Part shown: one piece after another, positions 10,349-23,026 of the stretch
Numbering within the stretch: position 1 is the stretch's first letter
Layout: every line of letters begins with the position of its first letter
DNA from: Owenia fusiformis
Taxonomy: Eukaryota; Annelida; Polychaeta; Sabellida; Oweniidae
DNA: 64,000 nt
Direction of reading: 5' to 3'
NCBI GenBank assembly: GCA_903813345.2
Contig: CAIIXF020000003.1
Coordinates: forward strand, 2,570,109 to 2,634,108
The notes under the pieces: model-generated
Database searches by the model: none
What the model was told of the DNA's origin: nothing
The model's input: only the letters and a program-made list of their open reading frames with translations
Position numbers and translations under genes: made by a program

Positions 10349-10539
10349 CAGGGGCGTAGTCAGCTTTTAGTCGGGGGGGGGAGGGGAGTGCGATTGCCCA
10401 AAAAAATTCGGTTTTCAGTCGGGGGTGCGATTGTGCCACAAACAAGCCAAAAATTAAGATTTATCTTGAATTTTACAAAAATTAATGCAACTTCCTTCAA
10501 CATTGAGCTAGAAGCTTCAAATGAAAAGCTACGCCTATG
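10349..10539. mobile_element. hAT-like MITE with CAGGGGCGTAG end
   Basis: The left end is CAGGGGCGTAGTCAGCTTTT and the reversed right end is CATAGGCGTAGCTTTTC. CAGGGGCGTAG is a widespread hAT-type terminus. The interior (ATGCAACTTCCTTCAACATT and following) recurs at about 43.12-43.19 kb. No target duplication is visible. Confidence 0.5.
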
Positions 10540-10698
10540 AAAACATTATCTTCCATTTCCAAAATTATTAGGTTATCCATGGGCTTTCAACAGAGAGCCC
10601 ATGGGCTATCAAAAACCATTTTCTCCAGTTTCAGACTACAGTGCAAAACCACGTGTTTCATGGCTCATTTTGTAATTTTGTCCCCGGGGATATACGTG

Positions 10699-10910
10699 TA
10701 CACTCCCCTCTATAAGTTTGCAACCTTTTTCCCCATTGGCTTACGTGTTAAAGCCTCTCTATGTTTGTATTTCTATTTTCATGACATGCAAGGAAAAATG
10801 TGATACTATATAAGTGAAAAAAGTAATGATGGCGGATATGTATTTTGACTTTATTCACTATAACTCCAATTTTTTCAATTTTTTTCCTCAATTACATTAG
10901 GTAGAAACTT
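10699..10910. mobile_element. Mariner-like MITE, TACACTYCCC family, longer form
   Basis: It starts TACACTCCCCTCTATAAG. The next 150-200 bp resembles the sequence after the same end at 61,388 and, reversed, the sequence before 23,634. The right end is not clear. Confidence 0.4.
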
Positions 10911-11818
10911 TGAGAATTTTTTGAAATCATCATTCCTGTTACGCGGTAAGCATGATACAAATATATGTCATATTCCGCAACGAATATGGCATATTCACTT
11001 GCGTTGTATGACAGATTCACCCGTGGCTCGTTAGGCCCCGGAATAAGATGCGGGATAGACTCAAACCTACTTTACAAGCAGGCACGAAGCCAAGGGGCGG
11101 AGGGAGCGGCCCTGGCCAGAAATACTTTCAAAATCATGCAGTTTTCACCATTCTGAGTACTTTTCGCGTGATCTTTTGCCAAAACTGTCAAAAAGCTGCT
11201 ACCCCTCTTGGCAAAAACTTGGCAACCTCCCCCCTTTGGTAAAACCGCTTTCCCCTGGTAAATCCTGGCTACAGGCCTGACAAGGTACTCCCGAACTCCC
11301 TTCACATTCCCACCTGCCCCTAATCAAGTTTCGATCCACTGACACCACCCGGTCAACATCAACAATGTTCTCTACAAATATGTTTTGAAATAAGTTCTCG
11401 CAATTCGAACACTGACATCTACTTGGGACAGACTTGGGATCTGGCCACACAGCTGAAACCAACTGAGCCACAGAACCAAAACTTAGTGTTGACGTTCAAA
11501 AATTTAAATAGCATCATGATAAACCATCATGACATCTCATATCTTCTCAGCACTGAAATGCCATGATATAATGAGCTTGATTTGGCGATCCAGGAGAGCC
11601 CAAAATTTTCATCCCAGAACGTTCATCCCAGCTCGTGTACCTGTGCCAGTGGTAATATCTGCTATTAACAGTTAAATACAATGCCTATTATATATTGATG
11701 ATTAATGATACCATGACAACTATCACACTTATTGACAGTTATAACTCTTCCCATCCGGTGTCCTCAGATCACAGAATATGCCTCATAATATCGGAGCATG
11801 TTTCAGGTGAAACAGAAT

Positions 11819-12229
11819 CACGCGGTTCAAACTTCGACCGTTAATTTGCATTTTTGACCTACCAGCTGCTTGAAAATCAAGGATTGCGAGTCTCATACTG
11901 CACCGTTTTTCTTCAAACTTATACCATTAAAAGCAAAACAAAATTGCCTTTCTGTCGGTGCATTACTTTATTGTAAAGAGTCCCTCGTTCAAGCAGCGTT
12001 TTGGTCCCCAGCTGTTAGAAGGCCTTCTTACAGCTGGGGACCAAAATGCCGCTGGAAGTAGCAGGGACTCTGATTAAGAGAATAATGTACCATCAGAAAG
12101 GGATTTTTGTGATGCTTTGAATGGAACAAGTTTGAAGAAAAACGGTGCAGTATGAGACTCGTGATCCTTGATTTTCAAACATCCGGTAGGTCAAAAATTC
12201 AAATTAACGGTCGAAGTTTGTACCGCGTG
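11819..12229. mobile_element. Giant-hairpin MITE, copy A (5-bp target duplication)
   Basis: The element is a near-complete palindrome. Left and right arms of about 100 bp match at over 90%, starting CACGCGGTTCAAACTTCG. A second inner palindrome, TTTTGGTCCCCAGCTGT, is centred on AGAAGGCCTTCT. The flanks are AGAAT (11814-11818 and 12230-12234). A sister copy is at 45.25 kb. The 63-codon frame seen inside both copies is a by-product. Confidence 0.85.
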
Positions 12230-12234
12230 AGAAT

Positions 12235-13326
12235 GATTGCCAGAATATTTATAATATGTTTCATTACCGTACTCTGCGCATGCGCGTTATGATTAGTATA
12301 GGTTAATTGGCGAGAAGTATCATGGGACTTGTTTTATTCGATATTAAAGTCACGTTGTTTTAATCAGAGTACACACAATTCACATCATCAAAAGAACGGT
12401 GTTTGACGGAATTTCCTAGATACACGTTCAATCTACGACTCAAACAAAGAGGAGGAACGACCCCAAACTTTATAAAATTAAACCATACATGTACCGTCAT
12501 ATAGAACTGAACCTAGAAAGGAGTGGTATCGATATGGAGAACTGAATTCAACAATGTTTTTCTCTTAAACCAATCATTGAAAACATTCTGTAAAAAACAC
12601 GGTATTTTATGTTATGTTGAATGATTGACAACAATTTAATGCGAAAATTATTTAGAAATATTTTTCATAACTGTTTTTGTTAAAAAAATTTGTTTTCTTA
12701 GTGCAATTGTTTTTGCTCCTTTCTACCAATTCTTGAAAATGAAATAAAATGTCTTTCCGTTTTGTTCCAATGAGGTTCGGAAAGATGTTTCATTTCACTC
12801 TGGAAACATGATACCAAGAACAAAACAAGTGTTTGATGTATTTTCTAAATCATATAGAAAAATTAAATTGACGATGTGTGAAATTTTTAGATTTTTTTAT
12901 GACTGGTTTAAGAGGAACGTGTGTTCAAAAAGTTCTCCATATCGATACCACTCCTTTATCATCGAATTATGGGTTGCTCCCCTCCTTATACTGTACTTTG
13001 ACATGGTTTATTTTATTTTTGTTCAAAATGTTATTCAAATTGCATTATGCAATTTGTATGAATGCACCACTATCCCCTCGTATAATTAAATTCAGTGACC
13101 CTGGCCTTAAGTGTGCGCGCAGCCAGTCACAGGAGCAACCATCAATGCAATTACGTTGTTCATACAGACAGCCGTTTAGGCAACGTGACAATGTACGTAA
13201 AATAAGTTATTTCATACAATTGTTTCGCGTCAATTACTCAATGAAGACATATACCATGCAGAGATACAGATTGGAATCTCCCTTTGACTTGAATGGTTTC
13301 GGACTAATTGAAATAACAAGAGAACA
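12235..13326. other. Intergenic, diverged dispersed repeat
   Basis: The stretch around 13,160-13,200 (CCGTTTAGGCAACGTGACAA) resembles 20,605-20,630, so a diverged repeat is present. The 180-codon plus-strand frame that starts in this stretch shows no coding signature and runs into the MITE at 13,327. Confidence 0.4.
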
Positions 13327-13529
13327 CAGTGGCGGACCAAGAAATTTTGCAGGGCCTCAAAAAATGGGCCTTTTCGGCCTTTTTAGGCCAAATTATCATA
13401 CAATGGGCCTTAAATCTTAAAATTTGGGCCAATTTTGGGTTTTAGGGGCTGTTTAGGGGCCAGAAATTTGGGGAAATATTTTACTGACTCAAAATTTGCC
13501 CCCCTTGTAAGCTTCTGGATCCGCCACTG
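13327..13529. mobile_element. hAT-like MITE with CAGTGGCGGA ends
   Basis: The left end CAGTGGCGGACCAAGAA and the reversed right end CAGTGGCGGATCCAGAA are inverted repeats of a widespread hAT terminus. The interior is GGGCC-rich. No target duplication was recognised. Confidence 0.65.
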
Positions 13530-14023
13530 GAATAGCTTATGCTGAATCGTTATGAATAGATGAGAAAATTTGATCAGCTATATTTGTGTGGTTGGTTCCG
13601 TTTTGATGTAAGACCATTAATGGAATAGATCTAGGATGGATTTCTTCATCCTGGAATAGATTTATACCAATTATGAACAAAAAACAGTTCACTGATATTG
13701 GAATTCGAAAATAGTTCGACATATATGTTTGTTTTATTGTCATTACCCTAAACATGTTATTTAATCATTTCTGAGTTTAAAAGTACATAATTAAATGAGT
13801 CCAATCAGAAAGCATTGAGTAATCCGCCCACAGTTTTTTCTTTTAATTTATAAGTATGGCGGCCGTTCCGATACCTGACATTTCGTACTACATTTTTTAG
13901 CTTGTATGGAGCTGAGTGTTTTTTATCATTTTGCTAATGTTACGACGTTAAATATCAACGGAAAGTCATATCTATAATTGACTTTTTGTCTATTTTTGTA
14001 TTTCCTTTCTTTAAGATGCGACT

Positions 14024-14785
14024 GTGTACCTCATTGTCAAGATAAAAAGAATGTAATGTCTAATTTTCGTACCTAATCTAGGTTACTGTTGTCAGCGTGT
14101 CATCCACGTACGCACCTAGGAAATATGGCACACTGACAGCCATGTGCATTCTGTTGAGAGTCACAGGCCCGTAGTAAGCTTTTGCCAAGGGGGGTCACTT
14201 TTAAAATATTTCCGTGTACCTCATTGTCAAGATAAAAAGAATGTAGCTTAATGTCTAATTTTCGTACCTAATCTAGGCTACTGTTGTCAGCTTGTCATCC
14301 CCTACGCACCTAGGAAATATGGCACACTGACAGCCATGTGCATTCTGTTGAGAGTCACAGGCCCGTAGTAAGCTTTTGCCAAGGGGGGTCACTTTTAAAA
14401 TATTTCCGTGTACCTCATTGTCAAGATAAAAAGAATGTAATGTCTAATTTTCGTACCTAATCTAGGCTACTGTTGTCAGCTTGTCATCCCCTACGCACCT
14501 AGGAAATATGGCACACTGACAGCCATGTGCATTCTGTTGAGAGTCACAGGCCCGTAGTAAGCTTTTGCCAAGGGGGGTCACTTTTAAAATATTTCCGTGT
14601 ACCTCATTGTCAAGATAAAAAGAATGTAATGTCTAATTTTCGTACCTAATCTAGGCTACTGTTGTCAGCGTGTCATCCACGTACGCACCTAGGAAATATG
14701 GCACACTGACAGCCATGTGCATTCTGTTGAGAGTCACAGGCCCGTTAAGTAAGCTTTTGCCAAGGGGGGTCACTTTTAAGATATT
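14024..14785. repeat. Tandem array, about 190-bp unit, four copies
   Basis: GTGTACCTCATTGTCAAG recurs at 14,024, 14,214, 14,408 and 14,597. The unit contains GGCCCGTAGTAAGCTTTTGC, and neighbouring units are nearly identical apart from small indels. It is non-coding. Confidence 0.9.
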
Positions 14786-14789
14786 TCCA

Positions 14790-16180
14790 GGGGGATTCTC
14801 GTTTGACATCTTTGGTTCAGAATCACTTGAATAGTGCTAGAAAGGTGAAACCCCGAACCTCCCCCACCCCGGCTACAGGACTGAGCCATTACCGCACGCT
14901 ATGCGTTATAGAAACGGTGCTCAACATGTACAGCTTAACGCATGTTCAGGAGATAATTAGCCTACCAACAAATAAAATTTATGAAATAAAATTTGAATAT
15001 TTGAGTGTCCCCTGACAAGTGTGCTTTGGGTTGAAATCAAATTAAAATTAAATCATTTAAAGTCAAACAAATTATCCCCTTCGGGGTAACCTATATATAT
15101 TTTCTGTATTGAAAATCCAGGCGATAAATTTATTGACAATTGCTTAGAAAAAAGCACACTAGCATTTAGTTTTTCAAAGTTATCATTTGTTGCCCGTTCG
15201 ACTGAATCCCAGAAAATATGAAAAAAACATTAAACATTATTTAAAAATGTTTAAACCTTAAAGCTATCTAACTTGAATTATGTTTCCTTGAGGTTTATAG
15301 CAGAAAATGTTACAAATTAAAAAGTACATAGCATCTCGATCATTCAAACAACCCTGTATTTGCCTCCCCTCTGGTGAGTAAATAGAGGCATTATACGGTA
15401 TATATATGCCCTTGATGCAACGTGAAGCAACGGTAAATGCTAGGAGGAAATGTGTAACAGCTAGACACTTTATTACTAGTACTCTTAAAAATAGTATATT
15501 TTAGATCTATCTACAAGGAAGGAACCAAATGGGATTCGGTGGATACTGGCTGATGTGTTAAGTACTGTGTTTGAATTAGGGGGGGGGGGGGGGGGTGTCG
15601 GTTAGCTCTAGAGCTAATTATACTCAAAGTCTAATAATGACAGAAATGATACTTTGTCATTATCTCGTCTAAGATCTCATTTTGAATTCTATACCACTCG
15701 GGAACCTATACAATATGTTAATACTTTGAAGAAAAAATGCAAAATGTATATTTTAGTCAAATTAAGTCAAATTAAGTTTTCTAAAAACACATTTTTTATT
15801 GTTTTTATTATTGGAAATGTGGTGCTGAGATATGTTCAGAATGCACCAAAGAGGGTCTAAATTTGAAAATATCCCCTAGATTGCTCGACACGCACTGCGT
15901 GCGGCGCGCTTCACGCACGATTCATCCATACCCTAAAATCGCACCCCCTCATCTTTCTGACGCCCTGCATGTCCAATAGTTTATTATAATATTATGGATT
16001 TATTGTGTTAATGCTCCACGATAGAAATGGTATTAGATTTCCCAACTCCCTGCTAAGAGTATTACAACTCATACCTCCCCATTGTGAGATCCACAGTCCC
16101 TTTTTACATGAAGAGAGACTCTCATAAAAAATAATCCCTCTTAAAGTAATCCCTACCCTCTTAAAATAACTTCTCGAGCC
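14790..16180. other. Intergenic, no gene
   Basis: Contains a run of about 18 G near 15,579 and a relic (about 15,360-15,540) shared with 23,160-23,350. Nothing else was recognised. Confidence 0.4.
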
Positions 16181-17307
16181 ATTTCTCTAGGCTAATTCCA
16201 TCGATCAGTCCATTTCCCTGTGCATATATGCCCTTTTGGACTATCTAGCCTTGCCCTGGTCGGTATTATCATTTCACTAGGCTAATTCCATCGAGCAGTC
16301 CATATCCCTGTGCATTTATGGAGCCCTTGGGGACTATCGATCTAGCCTTGTGCAAGTCGGTATTTTCATTTCTCTAGGCTAATTCCATCGAGCACTCAGT
16401 CTATATCCCAGTGCATAGAGAGCCCTTTTGGACTATCTAGCCTTGCCCTGGTCGGTATTATCATTTCACTAGGCTAATTCCATCGAGCAGTCCATATCCC
16501 TGTGCATTTATGGAGCCCTTGGGGACTATCGATCTAGCCTTGTGCAAGTCGGTATTTTCATTTCTCTAGGCTAATTCCATCGAGCACTCAGTCTATATCC
16601 CAGTGCATAGAGAGCCCTTTGGGACTATCTAGCCTTGCCCTGGTCGGTATTATCATTTCACTAGGCTAATTCCATCGAGCAGTCCATATCCCTGTGCATT
16701 TATGGAGCCCTTGGGGACTATCGATCTAGCCTTGTGCAAGTCGGTATTTTCATTTCTCTAGGCTAATTCCATCGAGCACTCAGTCTATATCCCAGTGCAT
16801 AGAGAGCCCTTTGGGACTATCTAGCCTTGCCCAAGTCGGTATTTTCATTTCTCTAGGCTAATTCCATCGATCAGTCCATTTCCCTGTGCATATATGCCCT
16901 TTTGGACTATCTAGCCTTGCCCTGGTCGGTATTATCATTTCACTAGGCTAATTCCATCGATCAGTCCATTTCCCTGTGCATATATGCCCTTTGGGACTAT
17001 CTAGCCTTGCCCAAGTCGGTATTTTCATTTCTCTAGGCTAATCCCATCGAGCAGTCCATATCCCTGTGCATATATGGAGCCCTTGGGGATTATCTAGCCT
17101 TGTGCAAGTCGGTATTTTCATTTCTCTAGGCTAATTCCATCGAGTACTCAGTCTATATCCCAGTGCATAGAGAGCCCTTTGGGACTATCTAGCCTTGCCC
17201 AAGTCGGTATTTTCATTTCTCTAGGCTAATTCAATCGAGCAGTCCATTTCCCTGTGCATATATGGAGCCCTTTGAGACTATCTAGCTCTTCTCAAGTCGG
17301 TATTTTT
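16181..17307. repeat. Tandem array, about 94-bp unit, 12 copies with A/B higher order
   Basis: TCTCTAGGCTAATTCCATCG recurs about every 94 bp. Two unit types, one with CTATATCCCAGTGCATAGAG and one with CATATCCCTGTGCATTTATG, alternate through the middle as a dimer of about 190 bp. It is non-coding. Confidence 0.9.
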
Positions 17308-17368
17308 TACTTGTCTGATCTTGAATTATTACCGCGGTCATTATAGAAATCACGATAAGTAAAAGAAA

Positions 17369-17394
17369 CCGACTTGGGCAAGGCTAAGGACTAT
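17369..17394 (-). repeat. Inverted fragment of the 94-bp unit
   Basis: CCGACTTGGGCAAGGCTA is the reverse complement of the unit segment TAGCCTTGCCCAAGTCGG. It sits 60 bp beyond the array end in opposite orientation. Confidence 0.75.
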
Positions 17395-17824
17395 AAGAAT
17401 CCATTGTAAATTATCCTAGAAGCAACATATACGACAGGACCATGAATTCTAGAGATCTGTGTCATTCTTTTTATTCTTTAACTTATAAATCGCACAAAAT
17501 CTCGCGATTGCTTCCTCTGGACTGTGGTTTTTATGAGACATAGCCCAGCGAATAGACATCCACATCGGAACATTATTTCTGTTACATCGTTCTAAGTACC
17601 AGTGAATAAATAAATTATTCTACCCCATTTGATATATCTAATTGGTATCTAGAACCTTCACACCATTCTCCTGGGATAATCTGTTGTCTTAAAGGGAGAA
17701 TCAGATTTATACAAAGTGACAGAATTGCGAGCAAAGTATTCTATATTCCTTACAATTTCATACATGATATCTGAGATATGTTATCAATCAGTGAGATTAT
17801 TTTAGTTTCAAAGTGCAAAAAGGG

Positions 17825-18134
17825 GATTTTTTAATTCTCCCATATAATGGCGAAATAGAAACATTGGATCACTTTTTACGTTTCTGCAATTCCATAGATG
17901 CGGAAAGAGTTGCACTTCTCAATTTATTTAGAATTGGTAATGATGACATTATATTTCAAACTTTCAAATCAGACAATGATGAAGCAATGATTGTAAAAGC
18001 CAACGCTGTATTCCTAATGTATGCAAAGCGTAATATGCTTATGCAAATGTAATTTTATTGTTAATGCAAAACAAAAATGTAAATGTACTCACAATATACA
18101 CTTGTGGTAATAAAGGATACAATACAATACAATA
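17825..18134 (+). mobile_element. 5'-truncated CR1/Jockey-like LINE, 3' end (copy 2)
   Basis: The frame to the stop at 18,052 carries NGEIETLDHFLRFCNSIDAE and ends MYAKRNMLMQM, closely matching copy 1 at 1.2 kb. The 3' UTR is the same (TTGTGGTAATAAAGGATACA) and ends in (ATACA)n. Only the last 70-80 codons remain, and the CxxC pair of copy 1 is not conserved here. Confidence 0.75.
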
Positions 18135-18743
18135 ACAATATCGTAACCATATTCATAAAAAATGCATTTTTGTAAAAATCATTAGTTTTCCTCAAATAGG
18201 TATGCACTCTCGGGATTTTTCAAATTTTCAAAACGACTACTAGCCATTGCCAGCCCATTTGCTAGATTCGATAATTTCGGTGCGAATCTGGGGATGGGAC
18301 ATCTTGACTCGTCCAAGGTTAATAAAGAAAAAACCGACAAAACAATATGTCCTCTCCCAGATCCGCCAGTGCACAGAACGTTCTCGTTCACCCCCCACAA
18401 AAAAAACCAACTTATCGGCAAAAATGAACATGTCTTTAGGAATACGAGTATACATTTCACGATATAAAATTGTATTTTGGGCTTGGTTTGAAGGATCGAG
18501 ATTGACTGCTATATGGCCTTTAAATTTGTTTACATATTTTGGGGTCCCAATTGGCATTGAAACGTCAGGATAACATGCCTATCATCGACCAATAATTCCC
18601 AGGCGGGTCTTGAATTAACCTAATTTGAATAAGTACTTAACCAATTTCTTCGGTATCTTAGCCGCGTTGTTTCAATACATAATTCGCATTTATTTAGAAA
18701 CAGGTTTCTTTTACTTGAAGCTGCAATCAATCGCATCTTACTT

Positions 18744-20421
18744 CAATCAGTTCAATTACCATTGTGCACTTTAATTAGTTCAAATACCATGTGTGCACTT
18801 CAATCGGTTCAGATACCATTTGTGGACTTCAATTTTTTCAGAGATCATTTGTGAACGTCAATTTGTTCAAATGCCATTTGTGCAATTCAACTGGTTCAAA
18901 TACCATTTGTGAACTTCAATCGGTCCAGATACCATTTGTGGACTTCAATTTGTTCAGAGACCATTTGTGCAATTCAATTGGTTCAAATACCATTTGTGAA
19001 CTTCAATCGGTCCAGATACCATTTGTGGACCTCAATTTGTTCAGAGACCATTTGTGCAATTCAATTGGTCCAAATACCATTTGTGAACTTCATTCGGTCA
19101 GATACCATTTGTGCACTTCGACCGGTTCAGATACCATTTGTGCACTTCAATTGGTTCAGATATTATTTGTGCACTTCATTCAACTTAGATACTTTTTGTG
19201 CATTTCAATCGGCACTTTAATTGGTTCGAATACCGTTTATGAACTCAATCGGTTCAGATACATGTTTGTGCACTTCATTCAATTTAGATACTTTTCGTGC
19301 ATTTCAATCGGTTCAGATATACCATTAGTACACTTCAATCGGTTCAGATATACCATTTGTGCACTTCAATCGGTTCAGATATACCATTTGTGCACTTCAA
19401 TCGGTTCAGATATACCATTTGTGCACTTCAATCGGTTCAGATACTATTTGTGCACTTCAATCGGTTCAGATATACCATTTGTGCACTTCAATCGGTTCAG
19501 ATATACCATTTGTGCATTTCAATCGGTTCAGATATACCATTAGTGCACTTCAATCGGTTCAGATATACCATTTGTTCACTTCAATCGGTTCAGATATACT
19601 ATTTGTGCACTTCAATCGGTTCAGATATACCATTTGTGCATTTCAATCGGTTCAGATATACCATTAGTGCACTTCAATCGGTTCAGATATACCATTTGTG
19701 CACTTCAATCGGTTCAGATATACCATTTGTGCACTTCAATCGGTTCAGATATACCATTAGTGCACTTCAATCGGTTCAGATATACCATTTGTGCACTTCA
19801 ATCGGTTCAGATATACCATTAGTGCACTTCAATCGGTTCAGATATACCATTTGTGCACTTCAATCGGTTCAGATATACTATTTGTGCACTTCAATCGGTT
19901 CAGATATACCATTTGTGCACTTCAATCGGTTCAGATATACCATTTGTGCACTTCAATCGGTTCAGATATACCATTTGTGCATTTCAATCGGTTCAGATAT
20001 ACCATTTGTGCAGTTCAATCGGTTCAGATATACCATTTGTGCACTTCAATCGGTTCAGATATACCATTTGTGCATTCTAATCGGTTCAGTATACCATTTG
20101 TTCACTTCAATCGGTTCAAATACAATTTGTGTACTTCACTCTGTTCAGATACCATTTATCCACTTCAATTGGTTCAAATACCATTTGTGCACTTTAATCG
20201 ATTCAGATATTCCATTTGTGCACTTTAATTGGTTCGAATACCGTTTATAAACTCAATCGGTTCAGATACAATTTGTGCACTTCAAATGGTTCAAATACCA
20301 TTTGTGCACTTTAATCGGTTCAGATATTCCACTTGTGCACTTTAATTGGTTCGAATACCATTTCCATCCGTTCAGATACCATTTGTGCATTTCAATTAGT
20401 TCAGATACCATTTGTGCACTT
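18744..20421. repeat. Minisatellite, 29-31-bp unit, about 54 copies
   Basis: The 31-bp unit is TTCAGATATACCATTTGTGC plus ACTTCAATCGG. Outer units are 29 bp and lack one TA, and the core is nearly homogeneous. The unit has no stop in any plus-strand frame and is not a multiple of 3, so frames of up to 317 codons arise by chance. These repeat the peptide in all phases and are not treated as genes. Confidence 0.95.
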
Positions 20422-21712
20422 TTACCAGCATTCTTTTATCAAATTCAATCATTGTATCTTTTAAGCAGTTTGGATCCAGCTTGTACCTCATTCAGTTAAT
20501 ATATCTGGTATGTAGATCGAATAACCTTTCTGTAGTGAATCAGTTAAGATACCTTTAAATTGATCTTTACGTACCGGAACTCTTCGTCAATCACAATTAC
20601 TATGCAGGCATCCGTTTAGTTAACGTGACAATGAAAACTTTAATTGTTTCGTGTCACTAAGGATTGTCACGGACTCATCTTTTAAGATCGGGCTTCACTG
20701 CTATGCAGCAGGTATGAAAAGAAGCTAAATACTCTTGAACCAAAGATGGCACCGACATGGAGAAATATATTTTGAGTCTCCCGTTTGGTTTTTTTTTATT
20801 ACTGGAGAGGTTAAGCTTTGCATATATAATCGAAACTGAACCTGTACGTATCACTCGACCATATACAAATTCATGTAGCCTTCTCATATAAATAGCCGTT
20901 CAAATCCAGTGTTTGTTTAGACTACACCATAGCGTGTAATGATTCTATAGTATGTCATTGATGCGGTTTTATAGCTGGTTTTCTAATACATATTTTAAAC
21001 GAGCTCGTTTCGTAAGATTTTTGGCGCTAAATCATGCATGACATACATCATCGTGTTCAGCAAGAATTCAACTGTGCATCGAAATCAAAATTGACAGCAT
21101 AGTGTTCAATAGACACGAGTAAAATGGTTCCCGTTGACCCAACGTTAAATTTCAAATCTCCCGTTCTAAACCCGAAACTCTGAAGCTGAAAGAGTATCTG
21201 AAGTAGACTAAGCGCTCGATACATTCCTTTGTTAATTTTTGTACTTTGCGTTCACGGTTACGTTGTGAAAAACTTCGTTAGCTTAACCTCTCCATTAATC
21301 TCCCGTTTGGTCTCGGACTTGTCGATGCACAAGGGGAATATATTGTATCAACTCTCTGATGCCATTACGATGACGTATTATATATTAGTCAGAATGACAA
21401 TGTATAATATACTAAGCTAAACTCAAACTAGAATAAGTCTACTACGATAGATCACTCGTATAAAGTAAATAGAGCATGACAAAATGTAAAAGTATAAGTC
21501 ACAAGTCATTTTAAAATAGACCTTGGCAAAACGTAAGAAATATCAGAGTGAGGTATCATTGACAATTGCCCAATTTTCGGATTTTTCTACAACTTACAAG
21601 AAATTTTTGTTTATCTTCCAAAGTACAGATATGTTGCATGAACATTTATCCATTGTTTTAGGTTTGCGCTTGAATAACGACAGACCAAGTTGTGCGTAGT
21701 TATTACTTAGCC
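20422..21712. other. Intergenic, no gene
   Basis: Contains a diverged repeat relic at 20,600-20,780. No exon or element end was identified. Confidence 0.4.
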
Positions 21713-21873
21713 CAAGGGAAAGATCAATACCCGGTGATTTCAGCGGGAAGTGGCGTTTCGTTCAGTGGATGAGCTGCGCGCGCACGCATAAATGTGATTA
21801 TCAATAGCAGATGGCGCTATCACAAACAAGTACTGCACGAACCGATAAATTCCCGGGTATTGTAACGCCCTTG
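21713..21873 (-). mobile_element. CAAGGG-MITE copy B
   Basis: This 161-bp intact copy lies in reverse orientation to copies A and C. The ends are CAAGGGAAAGATCAATACCC and GGGTATTGTAACGCCCTTG. CTTAGCC flanks both sides (21,706-21,712 and 21,874-21,880), an exact 7-bp target duplication. Confidence 0.85.
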
Positions 21874-22369
21874 CTTAGCCTAGACCTGGACATAGCTTGT
21901 CTATGATTTTAATTTGTATATTCAATCTTTTTCCTTCAAAGATATTTTCAAATTTTACATAAATTTTCAAAACAGAAAATTAAAATATTATTATTACTAT
22001 ATATTTTGTCCATTGAGTTCTAATTCTGATATTGTTTTTGCATAAAGATAAAGCCTCACTTTCAGGGTTCGGAGAAGATATATGTTTATAATATAAATCT
22101 GTATTGAGAAGACATATCGTACTGATTGGTCAAGATGAAAGACAAATGACGTCATTCACGAGCGGTTTCAAAATTTTCTAAAATCGCTTAAATTTGAATA
22201 ATATTATGTTAATTTATGGCGTGTTAGCCAATATCATAGCTTATTACTTCACATAAAAATAAAGAAAGATGTAAAGATTATGCAAACATCCATTCAAACA
22301 CCTCAACGACGTGTGGTATTCGGAAACTACCCGGTGAAAATTCGGACAAACAAAAGTGGTAAGCAAGAG

Positions 22370-23026
22370 ACGTATGTGAAGCTCCAAGTGTTCCGGGTTA
22401 CCCTAGTATTCCGACTCTTGCCGAAGTATTCTGACTTGGCCCAAGTATTCTGGATTTACCTATTTTATCAAATACACTCGATACGGTGAATTTCAATTTC
22501 TAATATCAATTTTAGGTTTCTACAGAGATGATTGTTGAAATAAAGCTAATCAAACCACCTGTAATGTGGCTGCCTCGTGCACAAAAGGCTTTCCATTTAT
22601 TCATATAAACTAACAGGGTACCCATTTGGAATGTAAAATCCCCGGTTGTTCGACTTTTGCACCATGTGCATCTCCTGAGAAATAGAATATTTAGACAGAA
22701 CATATCAATATATTTAGGCTGGGTCTCAATTCCAGGAATATACCTCATTTTTGGAAAATGGGCCTTTTGAAAATATGGGCCTCCGTTTTTTAAAAAATAG
22801 GTCCATATTTTAAAAAAATTGGGTGAAATCTTTAAAGAAGCCAACATTTTAGGACTCTCCTTTTTCATCCTAGCATTTTTTCAACAAAATTTTATTTTTT
22901 GAACACTCTCTTGTGAATTATAAGATATGATAAAATAAGCGATCTCGGAACACTTGGGTTGTCAGAACAGTTGGGCAAGAGTCAGAGCACTTCGGTAGCC
23001 TAGAACAGTTGGGCTTCCACAGACGT
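22370..23026. mobile_element. Foldback element with CCAAGTGTTCYG repeats in the arms
   Basis: The left arm (about 22,370-22,455) and reversed right arm (about 22,940-23,026) match over about 85 bp: ACGTATGTGAAGCTCCAAGT versus ACGTCTGTGGAAGCCCAACT. Each arm carries three or four copies of a CCAAGTGTTCTG-like motif. The interior is non-coding with GGGCC-rich stretches. Confidence 0.6.

Noticed and set aside
11870-12061. 63-codon frame that recurs almost unchanged at 45,299-45,490
   Set aside because: The conservation comes from the two copies of the hairpin MITE; it reads through the inner palindrome.
12878-13420. 180-codon plus-strand frame
   Set aside because: No family motif; its 3' part is MITE sequence and its middle is a diverged dispersed repeat.
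18791-20250. Open frames of 250 and 317 codons with repeated FNRFRYTICALQ peptide
   Set aside because: Produced by the 29-31-bp minisatellite, which lacks stops in all plus frames.
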